A stretch of 15,326 nucleotides of DNA from Bifidobacteriaceae bacterium (GTDB lineage: Bacteria > Actinomycetota > Actinomycetes > Actinomycetales > WQXJ01): NCBI GenBank assembly GCA_031268115.1, contig JAIRXV010000488.1, forward strand, positions 1 through 15,326. The letters run 5' to 3'. Positions within the stretch are counted from its first letter, which is position 1. Every line of letters begins with the position of its first letter. Positions 7,537 through 13,359 of this stretch are shown in pieces. The notes under the pieces are model-generated. The model made no database searches. It was not told where the DNA came from and saw only the letters and a list, made by a program, of their open reading frames with translations. Made by a program: the position numbers and the translations under genes.

Positions 7537-8357
7537 GCCGGGGATTCCAGATGGGGGCTGAGTCCGGACGTAGCGCCGCACGGGAGGGAAACGACCGAAA
7601 CGACACGCCGGACGGCTCGGCGGACTCGTTGCCCGCTGCTGGTCCGAGCCTCGCCGAGGACTTGGACGACGTGTGGGTCGTGGTCCCCGCCTACAACGAG
7701 GCGGCCGCGATAGGGCCGGTGCTGGAGGGGCTGACGGCGGTGTTTGCGCACGTCGCGGTCGTAGACGATGCGTCTAGCGACGGCACTGGCGATATCGCGG
7801 CCGCCTACCCAACCGTCCGGCTGGTCCGCCACCCCATCAACTTGGGGCAAGGCGCGGCCTTGCAGACCGGGTTCGACTACGTGCTGCGCGACCCGGCGGC
7901 GCGGCGCGTTGTGACCTTCGACGCCGACGGCCAACACCGGGCCGCCGACGCTTTGGCGATGGTCCGTCGCCTCGGGACGCCATCGGACTTGGGCGCCCCG
8001 CTCCAGGTGATCCTCGGAACTCGTTTCGGCCCTGGCGCAACCGCCGGTGCGGGCAGGGCGCGCCTCGGAGTCCTGCGCCTGGCCGTCGCGTATACCCGGG
8101 CTACGGTGCGACTGCCGGTGACGGACACCCACAACGGGTTGCGCGCCATGACTCGAGAGGTGGTCGCCCAACTCCGCCTGCGCCAGGGCGGCATGGCTCA
8201 CGCGACCGAGATCCTCGAACGGGTGCGTGCCAGCGGTTTCGCTTGGGCCGAGCACCCCGTGACAATCGACTACTCCGCGTACTCCCAGGCCAAGGGGCAA
8301 TCCATGTTGAATGCGATCAATATCCTGACCGATCTTGCGATTGGTCGGTCCCGATGA
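7533..8357 (+). CDS. GT2 glycosyltransferase, dolichol-phosphate-mannose-synthase-like
   Basis: This GT-A enzyme of 274 residues probably moves a sugar from a nucleotide donor to polyprenyl phosphate at the inner membrane face. It has VVPAYNE (50-56), VVDDASSDGT (76-85) and the metal-binding DADGQH (130-135). A C-terminal THNGLRAM block (199-206) and ILERV follow, as in small GT2 enzymes paired with DUF2304 proteins. There is no transmembrane tail, so membrane contact may come from the partner. About 45 N-terminal residues are hydrophilic and not conserved. The ATG at 7533 overlaps the pepA stop; an in-frame ATG at 7551 is an alternative. The sugar and acceptor are not determined by the sequence. 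It shares an ATGA overlap with the DUF2304 gene. Confidence 0.88.
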   Translation: MSRGFQMGAESGRSAAREGNDRNDTPDGSADSLPAAGPSLAEDLDDVWVVVPAYNEAAAIGPVLEGLTAVFAHVAVVDDASSDGTGDIAAAYPTVRLVRHPINLGQGAALQTGFDYVLRDPAARRVVTFDADGQHRAADALAMVRRLGTPSDLGAPLQVILGTRFGPGATAGAGRARLGVLRLAVAYTRATVRLPVTDTHNGLRAMTREVVAQLRLRQGGMAHATEILERVRASGFAWAEHPVTIDYSAYSQAKGQSMLNAINILTDLAIGRSR

Positions 8358-8692
8358 TCGTCAAAGCCCTACTCATCGTTGCGGTCGTGGCGATAGCGGC
8401 CGGTTTGGCGCGCGGCGGGGCGCGCCGCCTCGCGTTGCGCAGGGTGGGGCTGGCGGTGTTCGCACTTGCCGCCATCGGCGGGGTGCTGTATCCGGACACT
8501 TTGACGTGGGTGGCCCAACGAATCGGCGTTGGGCGCGGGGCCGACCTGATGCTGTATGTGCTGATTGTCGCGTTTCTGAGCTACATTGCCACGCGGTTTG
8601 CCCACGATCGCCGGACCGATCGGCGCCTCACCGACCTGGCGCGATGCGTCGCCTTGGCCGAGGCTCCGCCGCCGCGCCCGGATGGACGATGA
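8354..8692 (+). CDS. DUF2304 family small membrane protein
   Basis: This 112-residue protein has three hydrophobic segments (about 2-19, 29-47 and 63-82). The YPDTLTWVAQRIGVGRGADL block followed by YVLIVAFL is typical of DUF2304. These proteins are regularly encoded just after a short GT2 transferase and are thought to anchor or assist it, in the way small membrane subunits assist dolichol-phosphate-mannose synthase; that role is inferred. The start overlaps the GT2 stop (ATGA) and the stop overlaps the next start (ATGA), so the three genes should be produced together. The C-terminal tail is basic and then proline-rich, and is probably cytoplasmic. Confidence 0.88.
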   Translation: MIVKALLIVAVVAIAAGLARGGARRLALRRVGLAVFALAAIGGVLYPDTLTWVAQRIGVGRGADLMLYVLIVAFLSYIATRFAHDRRTDRRLTDLARCVALAEAPPPRPDGR

Positions 8693-10614
8693 CGGCCCTC
8701 GTCGCCGCCCTTTCCCTCGCCTGGCTGATCGGCCCGGGTCTGGCGGTGGGCCGTGCGGCCGGGCTGCGCGGGTTGGGTTTGGTGGCGTTGGCGCCGGCGC
8801 TGACTTTCGCGGCCCTGGGGCTTGGCGGTTTGGTCGCGCCAGCGGTCGGATTGAGGTGGTCGGTGGGCACGGCCCTGGCCGCGACAGCGCTGGCCGCAGG
8901 GATCGGGTTCGCCTTTGGTCGGGTCTTCCGGCTCGACGCACCGCGGGCCCTGCCCCGTTGGACCGCGCGCCAATGGGGTGAGGTTGGGGTAGCGGTGGGG
9001 CTCGCCATCGGCGGCGGCTACGGTGCCGCGTTGGCCGGTATGGGCTCCGTGGGGGCGATTCTCCAACGCCACGATTCGGTTTTCCACGGCAACTTGGTTC
9101 GGTTTGTGCTCGATACGGGCAACGCGTCCCCACTCCACGCGGGGCTGCTCAACCATCCTGGGGCGGAGGCGTCCTACTATCCGACGGCGCTGCACGCGCT
9201 GGTGGCGCTGCTGCCGGTGGGCGGATCGGTCTGGCCCGCGTTCAACCTGACCGTGCTCGCCGGGACCACCGTCCCGTGGACTGTCGGGTTGGTCTACTTG
9301 TCCCGCGTCCTGTTCCCGTCCCGTCCCGGGTTCGCCGTGGTCGCGGCCGTCGCGGCGGTGGTGTACCAGTCAGCGCCGGCGGGCCTGATCGGGCTCGTGC
9401 CGAACGCCGTGGCGTTGGCGCTCTTGCCCGGGATTCTCGCGTGGAGCGTTCAGTTGGCGCGGGTGGTGAGCGTTCGTTCACCGGGACGAATCCACCGCGT
9501 CGGAATGTTGGCGGTGGTGTTGGGTGGGGCCAGTCTGGTCCACCCGAGTGCTTTGATCTCGTATCTTGTGGTGGCTTTGCCGGTGGCCGGGTACATCGCT
9601 TTGACTTTGGCGGCCAGGGGGTGGCGGAGCGGGCACCGGGTCCTGGTGGGAGGTGTAGCTGGCATCGCCGTGAGCGCGATCGCGGTCAGCGCTTGGGCGG
9701 TGCTGGGGCTGCGCGAAGTCCAAGCGGTGGTGAACTATGCCGGTTGGGAACGGTCATATCACCCGCTGGTCGGGATGGCCGGGGGTTTGACCGACATGAC
9801 CTCTCCGTTCCAGTTTGCGCCCAACCTGGTGGCCCTGTTCGGGGTCGCGGCCGGAATCGCCGTGACGTTGCGGGCGCGGCGGCATCGTTGGCTGGTGGCG
9901 TCCTTTGCGTTGGCGGTGGTGCTCTACGTGGCCGCCGCCAGCAACCTGGCAGCGTTCAGGGCGGTGACGGCGCTGTGGTACGCGGACCGGGCGCGGCTGG
10001 GGGTGCTCATCACCGTGATTTCGATCCCCTTGGCGACCATCGGGTTGGACTGGGCCCGCCAAGTGGTGGTCGCGGACCGCGGCCGGCGGTCGCGGTGGAT
10101 TCGGGCGGGGGTCGCGGCGGTCGGAGCGGTGGCGCTGGTCGGGGCCATCGTCGTGGCGGCGATGCGGCCGGCCCGATTGGCCGCCCAGGGGTACGTGCTG
10201 CGTTCGGATCCGCAGTGGCCACGGTTCTTCGACGCTGACGAGCTGGCCCTGATCGAGCGGCTTCCAAGCGAGCTTGAGCCGGGCTGGCGGATACTGGGCG
10301 ATCCGGCCAACGGATCGGCCTTCGCGTACTCGGTGGCCGGAATCGAGGTGGTGTTTGCGCATTTGACGGGCGTTTGGGATGCGGACAGGCGCTACGTCCG
10401 GGAACATTTGGCGGATTTGGGGGCGGATCCTGAGTTATGCCAGGCGTTGGGCCGGCTTCGGGTGCGCTATATGTACCTGGACCCAGTTTCGTACCGTGAC
10501 CAGCGAGAATACGTGGATATGACCGCCGGATTGGATGTGCCCGGGACAACCGTCCCGATAGATTCGGGAGGCGGAGCCGAGGTGCGCGAAATCGTCGCGT
10601 GCGGGAACGATTGA
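8689..10614 (+). CDS. DUF6541-type polytopic membrane protein, putative GT-C glycosyltransferase
   Basis: This 641-residue protein has hydrophobic segments spread from the N-terminus to about residue 500, then a soluble C-terminal domain of about 135 residues. After the third or fourth segment the loop QRHDSVFHGNLVRFV (126-140) carries an acidic residue and histidines. ASYYPTALHALVALLP follows. This is the pattern of polyprenyl-phosphate-sugar-dependent GT-C enzymes, where such a loop carries the catalytic Asp (Asp129 is the candidate here). It probably uses the lipid-linked sugar made by the upstream GT2/DUF2304 pair to modify a surface glycan. DUF6541 is my best family name from recall; assignment as a GT-C enzyme is an inference. 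It is the last gene of the coupled run, and a repeat array follows its stop. Confidence 0.8.
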   Translation: MTALVAALSLAWLIGPGLAVGRAAGLRGLGLVALAPALTFAALGLGGLVAPAVGLRWSVGTALAATALAAGIGFAFGRVFRLDAPRALPRWTARQWGEVGVAVGLAIGGGYGAALAGMGSVGAILQRHDSVFHGNLVRFVLDTGNASPLHAGLLNHPGAEASYYPTALHALVALLPVGGSVWPAFNLTVLAGTTVPWTVGLVYLSRVLFPSRPGFAVVAAVAAVVYQSAPAGLIGLVPNAVALALLPGILAWSVQLARVVSVRSPGRIHRVGMLAVVLGGASLVHPSALISYLVVALPVAGYIALTLAARGWRSGHRVLVGGVAGIAVSAIAVSAWAVLGLREVQAVVNYAGWERSYHPLVGMAGGLTDMTSPFQFAPNLVALFGVAAGIAVTLRARRHRWLVASFALAVVLYVAAASNLAAFRAVTALWYADRARLGVLITVISIPLATIGLDWARQVVVADRGRRSRWIRAGVAAVGAVALVGAIVVAAMRPARLAAQGYVLRSDPQWPRFFDADELALIERLPSELEPGWRILGDPANGSAFAYSVAGIEVVFAHLTGVWDADRRYVREHLADLGADPELCQALGRLRVRYMYLDPVSYRDQREYVDMTAGLDVPGTTVPIDSGGGAEVREIVACGND

Positions 10615-10628
10615 CCCGTGCCTGAGCG

Positions 10629-10869
10629 CTGGGGCTAGCGTCGCACGGCGAGGAGGAGGCCGTCCCCAAGATTCCAGTGCCAGGGCACCAGAACGCCTGG
10701 GGCTAGCGTCGCACGGCGAGGGGGAGGCCGTCCCAAGATTCCAGTGCCAGGGCACCAGAACGCCTGGGGCGAGTGTCGCACGGCGAGGGGGAGGCCGTCC
10801 CAAGATTCCAGTGCCAGGGCCCCAGAACGCCTGGGGCTAGCGTCGCACGGCGAGGAGGAGGCCGTCCCC
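10629..10869. repeat. Tandem array of 67-68 bp units derived from a gene 3' end
   Basis: Three full units (10629-10696, 68 bp; 10697-10763, 67 bp; 10764-10830, 67 bp) are followed by a 39-bp partial unit (10831-10869). Each begins with CTGGGGC. The partial unit covers the last codons and stop of the convergent methyltransferase gene, and its 39 bases are identical to 10629-10667. Units 2 and 3 share differences from it: an A-to-G change in the GAGGAGG run and one C lost. Unit 3 also loses the stop triplet. Each unit has an inverted GTGCC-AG-GGCAC or related hairpin. The array fills the 222-bp gap after the DUF6541 gene, which has no other recognised feature. Confidence 0.93.
10820..10836 (-). 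terminator. Hairpin directly after the methyltransferase stop
   Basis: A perfect inverted repeat, CCCCAG-N5-CTGGGG, begins at the base after the methyltransferase TAG. In the earlier repeat units the same place has one mismatch (CACCAG), so the stem is perfect only next to the real gene end. There is no T run, so the termination role is inferred. Confidence 0.4.
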
Positions 10870-11472
10870 GACTGGGGCGAACGCGACCGTGTAGCCGTCC
10901 ATCTTGCGGACGGTCCGGTCGAGTTCGCGCACCGCGACGGTTACGGGGTCGCGGCGGGCGGGGTCCGGTACTTGGCCACCGGCGAGCGCCCCGTCCACGG
11001 CGAGCAGGCCACCCGGCCTAAGCAGTCGCAACGCGTCGGGCAGGCGGTCGAGGTAGTCCACCTTCGGTCCACCTAGGAGCACGATGTCGTATGCGGCATC
11101 GGCCAGCCGGGGCAACACTTCGCAAGGCTGGGAGTTGATCAACCGCGTGCACGATGGCGCGATGCATGCCTCCGCGAAGGCCTCCTTGGCCGCCAACTGG
11201 TGTTCCGTTTCGGCGTCCACCGATGTGAGGACGCCATCTGGGACCATTCCTTGGAGCAACGCGAGGCCGGCCACACCGGCCGAGGTGCCGATTTCGACGG
11301 CCGACTTGGCTCGGCTGACGGCCGCCAGGACGGCGAGGAGCTGGCACGTGCCCGGGCTCGGTACGGCCAGTCCGAGTTCGCGGGCGCGGCCGCGGGCGCG
11401 CATGGCCACCTCGGTCACGGGCAAGAAGTCCTCGGCAAACATCCAATTCGCGGCAAGATCCGTCGTTTGCAC
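10837..11472 (-). CDS. O-methyltransferase-like protein with altered metal site
   Basis: This SAM-dependent class I methyltransferase homologue has 211 residues, the usual length of the bacterial catechol-type OMT family. The SAM-binding motif VEIGTSAGVAGLALL (59-73) and acidic Asp86 are intact. LRPGGLLAVD (151-160) is also present. The divalent-metal motif, normally DADKxxY, reads GGPKVDY here (134-140), and the usual Asp-Asn pair is Asp-Gly (160-161). Catechol-type activity is therefore doubtful. The GTG at 11472 was chosen because AGGAAGGA (11481-11488) lies 8 bases upstream; the longer open frame runs through repeats. It is divergent from the sigma factor gene, as Rv1220c is from sigE in M. 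tuberculosis. Its substrate is unknown. Confidence 0.86.
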   Translation of the reverse strand: MQTTDLAANWMFAEDFLPVTEVAMRARGRARELGLAVPSPGTCQLLAVLAAVSRAKSAVEIGTSAGVAGLALLQGMVPDGVLTSVDAETEHQLAAKEAFAEACIAPSCTRLINSQPCEVLPRLADAAYDIVLLGGPKVDYLDRLPDALRLLRPGGLLAVDGALAGGQVPDPARRDPVTVAVRELDRTVRKMDGYTVAFAPVGDGLLLAVRR

Positions 11473-11509
11473 CGTAGGATTCCTTCCTCGTGGGAGAACG
11501 ACCCCGGCG

Positions 11510-11515
11510 ATGGTA
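11510..11515 (-). promoter_or_regulatory. Possible -10 element of the methyltransferase gene
   Basis: On the minus strand TACCAT fits TAnnnT and would give a 5' leader of about 30 bases with the ribosome binding site at 11481-11488. The -35 area falls inside the first 36-bp repeat. Its end reads GGAACC on this strand, which resembles an ECF -35, but no ECF -10 is at the right distance. An inverted repeat, CCGGC-TT-GCCGG (11516-11527), lies between them and could be an operator. Confidence 0.35.
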
Positions 11516-11530
11516 CCGGCTTGCCGGACC

Positions 11531-11566
11531 GGTTCCGCGAAGGCTCGCGTCCACCCTGCGAGACAC
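11531..11566. repeat. 36-bp direct repeat, copy 1
   Basis: This 36-base sequence is repeated without change at 11603-11638. It begins GGTTCCGCGAAGG and ends CTGCGAGACAC. It holds an internal inverted repeat CGCGA-AGGC-TCGCG (11537-11550) and an overlapping CTCGC-N9-GCGAG (11544-11562), which are alternative hairpins. It lies just upstream of the methyltransferase promoter area. Confidence 0.95.
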
Positions 11567-11602
11567 GTCACCCTCTGATTGGGCTTATCCCCGATCCCGG
11601 AG

Positions 11603-11638
11603 GTTCCGCGAAGGCTCGCGTCCACCCTGCGAGACACC
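11603..11638. repeat. 36-bp direct repeat, copy 2
   Basis: This is an exact copy of 11531-11566, separated from it by a unique 36-bp spacer (11567-11602). The 36 bases after this copy bear no resemblance to the spacer, so this is a pair of short repeats and not a simple 72-bp duplication. Together with the promoter elements described separately, these repeats account for most of the 339-bp divergent gap 11473-11811. Confidence 0.95.
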
Positions 11639-11664
11639 GATCCCGACCGTTGAGATGGGACCCC

Positions 11665-11684
11665 CGAATTGGGGCACCGATTCG
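11665..11684. promoter_or_regulatory. Palindrome upstream of the sigma factor gene
   Basis: CGAATTG-N6-CGATTCG forms 7-base arms with one mismatch. It overlaps the start of the proposed -35 hexamer of the sigma gene, so a repressor or response regulator could bind here. It lies within a larger CCCCCG (11661-11666) and CGGGGG (11689-11694) inverted pair. The function is inferred. Confidence 0.35.
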
Positions 11685-11710
11685 ACTCCGGGGGCTCCTG
11701 GGCCTATTCT
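11681..11710 (+). promoter_or_regulatory. Probable promoter of the ECF sigma factor gene
   Basis: TTCGAC (11681-11686) and TATTCT (11705-11710) are spaced by 18 bases and resemble a housekeeping-type promoter. The start would be near 11717, giving a leader of about 95 bases. I found no clear ECF-type GGAAC/CGTT promoter on this strand, so autoregulation is not evident from the sequence. Confidence 0.45.
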
Positions 11711-11761
11711 GTTAGTGAGCCCTGGCTTGTCATCCCGCTCTGAATCGCCCCTCGGTACAGG

Positions 11762-11785
11762 ATGGCCCGCCGAAAGTATCGGTGA
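11762..11785 (+). other. Possible seven-codon upstream ORF in the sigma leader
   Basis: An ATG-to-TGA frame encoding MARRKYR lies within the predicted leader, ending 26 bases before the sigma start. The frame differs from that of the sigma gene. There is no well-spaced ribosome binding site, so translation is doubtful. Confidence 0.15.
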
Positions 11786-11811
11786 GTGCCCCGTCGTGAG
11801 AGGTGTCAATC

Positions 11812-12387
11812 ATGCCCGAGGACGCAACATGGATCCCGCCATCCTGGGATCAAGTCGTGCGCGACAACGCAGCCCGCGCCTACCGCCTGGCCTACCGCCT
11901 CACAGGCAACCCACACGATGCCGAAGATCTCACGCAGGAGACCTTCGTCCGGGTGTTCCGCTCGCTTGACGCCTACCGGCCTGTCTCGCTGGAAGCCTGG
12001 ATTCATCGCATCACTGTCAACCTTTTCCTTGACTCCGCTCGCCGTCGAGCCCGCCTCTACTTCGACCCGCTCGGCGACGAGGCCGCCCGTGTACCAGATT
12101 CGCGCAATTCCCCTGAGCGTCAGTTCGAGATCAAGAACTTCGATTGCGACGTTCAGCAGGCACTCGACGCCTTACCCCCAGACTTCCGTGTCGCGGTGGT
12201 GCTCTCCGACATCGAGGGCTACTCGTATGAGGAGATCGCCGTCATCGTCGGCACGAAGGTCGGCACCGTTGGGTCGCGCATCTACCGAGCACGCGCTCAC
12301 CTTCGCCGCGCATTGGCGCACCGCGCCCCAGCACACGCCCCCGCCGGGCGTAAGGGGACGCGCGACTTGGTGGGGTCGGGTGCATGA
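11812..12387 (+). CDS. sigE: ECF sigma factor, SigE type
   Basis: This 191-residue extracytoplasmic-function sigma factor recruits RNA polymerase to envelope-stress promoters. Region 2 includes YRLAYRLTGNPHDAEDLTQE (24-43) and TFVRVFRSL (44-52). Region 4 spans about 117-168, with ALPPDFR and SYEEIAVIVGTKVGTVGSRIYRAR (138-161) forming the helix-turn-helix. The linker is short and has no extra C-terminal domain. The ATG at 11812 has GAGAGG (11798-11803) 8 bases upstream; a GTG at 11803 overlaps that site and is less likely. It shares an ATGA overlap with an anti-sigma gene and is divergent from an O-methyltransferase, the same order as M. tuberculosis Rv1220c-sigE-rseA. That order is why I call it SigE. 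Confidence 0.88.
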   Translation: MPEDATWIPPSWDQVVRDNAARAYRLAYRLTGNPHDAEDLTQETFVRVFRSLDAYRPVSLEAWIHRITVNLFLDSARRRARLYFDPLGDEAARVPDSRNSPERQFEIKNFDCDVQQALDALPPDFRVAVVLSDIEGYSYEEIAVIVGTKVGTVGSRIYRARAHLRRALAHRAPAHAPAGRKGTRDLVGSGA

Positions 12388-13295
12388 CAGGAGCCCACCT
12401 CGGTTGGCGCGCCAGTGCGCTCAGCGATGGAGAACTTAGCTCCATCGAGCTGGCGCGCGCCTGGGCGCACTACCGGACGTGCGGCTGGTGCCGTGAGCAA
12501 GTGGACGGCCAACGCGAAATCCGCGCCGAGATGGGCAAACTGTCCGGCCCGCACATCCCCCCCGATGTCCTGATAGGGCTGTACGCGACACCCCGGGGCG
12601 CGGCCCAGCCCGCGTCGGTTCACGATCGCCGGGCCGCTGGTTCGGCGGACCGCCGTCCGCACGGCCGGCCCGAGCGCATCCGCCGGGCGCGCACGGTGCA
12701 GGTGGCCCTGGTGTCCACCGCCGCCATCGTCATCGGCGGTCTTACCAGCGCCTATGCGTTGGGGGATGCCGCCTTGCCGGCTCCGCAGGTGGTGGCTGCG
12801 GCAAGGGAGTCGGCAGTGCTGAACGCCTCGCGTGAGGCGGCGAATTCGAGGCATCCGGCCGAACATGCCTACGAGGAGACCCAAGCGGCGCTGCGTTGGA
12901 TGGCGACTGCCGGATGGAGTGTCCCCGAGACACTGCCGGATGGCTTCCACTTCACGAGCTACGACTATTCGACGTTCGAGGAAGCGTCGGTCTCGGTGGT
13001 AGTGGCCACCCCGACGGGCAGTATTTCGCTGACGCTGTTGCACGCGCGGATCGACCCAGGCTATCCAGGCGACCTTGAGGCGCGCACCATCGGCGGACGG
13101 ACGGTCTATTGCCAGGAGGTGGACGGTCAGTTGGCGGGGGCCATGAACTCGGGTGGGGAGTTGCTCGCATTCGTCTCCAACACGACCGAGCAGGATCTAG
13201 CGACCATTTTGGCCAATTCGCCGGGTCCCGCCAAGGTGACTCCAAGTACGCGGATTGCCCGCGGCCTGGACTCCCTGTGGAAGCGCTTGTCCTGA
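12384..13295 (+). CDS. Membrane-bound zinc anti-sigma factor
   Basis: This protein of 303 residues should hold the upstream sigma factor inactive until an envelope signal releases it. The cytoplasmic N-terminal domain carries the ZAS zinc motif HYRTCGWC (His29, Cys33, Cys36). A basic linker (about 80-103) leads to one transmembrane segment (about 104-126). The remaining 175 residues would be outside the membrane; this domain (about 180-285) looks beta-rich and includes a single Cys in TVYCQEV. It is considerably larger than mycobacterial RseA (about 154 residues), so it may sense a ligand directly. I do not recognise the outer domain with confidence. The start overlaps the sigma stop as ATGA, so the pair is translated together. 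Confidence 0.87.
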   Translation: MTGAHLGWRASALSDGELSSIELARAWAHYRTCGWCREQVDGQREIRAEMGKLSGPHIPPDVLIGLYATPRGAAQPASVHDRRAAGSADRRPHGRPERIRRARTVQVALVSTAAIVIGGLTSAYALGDAALPAPQVVAAARESAVLNASREAANSRHPAEHAYEETQAALRWMATAGWSVPETLPDGFHFTSYDYSTFEEASVSVVVATPTGSISLTLLHARIDPGYPGDLEARTIGGRTVYCQEVDGQLAGAMNSGGELLAFVSNTTEQDLATILANSPGPAKVTPSTRIARGLDSLWKRLS

Positions 13296-13304
13296 ATCTC
13301 ACCG

Positions 13305-13322
13305 CCCCACGAACGGGGTTCG
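13305..13322. terminator. Small hairpin between anti-sigma and response regulator genes
   Basis: Two mutually exclusive stems are possible: CCCC-N6-GGGG (13305-13318) and CGAAC-GGG-GTTCG (13310-13322). Either could end the sigma operon transcript just before the next promoter. There is no T run, so this is weak. Confidence 0.3.
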
Positions 13323-13324
13323 GC

Positions 13325-13353
13325 GCGACAACGCCATACCTTTGCTTTACGAT
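13325..13353 (+). promoter_or_regulatory. Leaderless promoter of the response regulator gene
   Basis: GCGACA (13325-13330) and TACGAT (13348-13353) are separated by exactly 17 bases, and the ATG begins 7 bases after the -10 ends. Transcription would begin at the start codon. There is no Shine-Dalgarno sequence, which agrees. The two-component genes thus appear to have their own promoter, apart from the sigma operon. Confidence 0.65.
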
Positions 13354-13359
13354 GACCAG

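Noticed and set aside
10435..11076. Open frames across the tandem repeats on both strands
   Set aside because: Their periodic peptides simply reflect the 67-68 bp units, which change frame at each copy. They have no start signals.
11473..11637. N-terminal extension of the methyltransferase
   Set aside because: The extension is translated from the 36-bp repeat and promoter region. The GTG at 11472 has an excellent ribosome binding site and gives the family length.
11531..11638. CRISPR array
   Set aside because: Only two repeats and one spacer are present, with no third copy after 11638 and no cas genes in the window. The copies lie within a divergent promoter region.
13255..13359. 35-codon extension of the response regulator
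   Set aside because: It overlaps the end of the anti-sigma gene and the promoter. The receiver fold begins at 13360.
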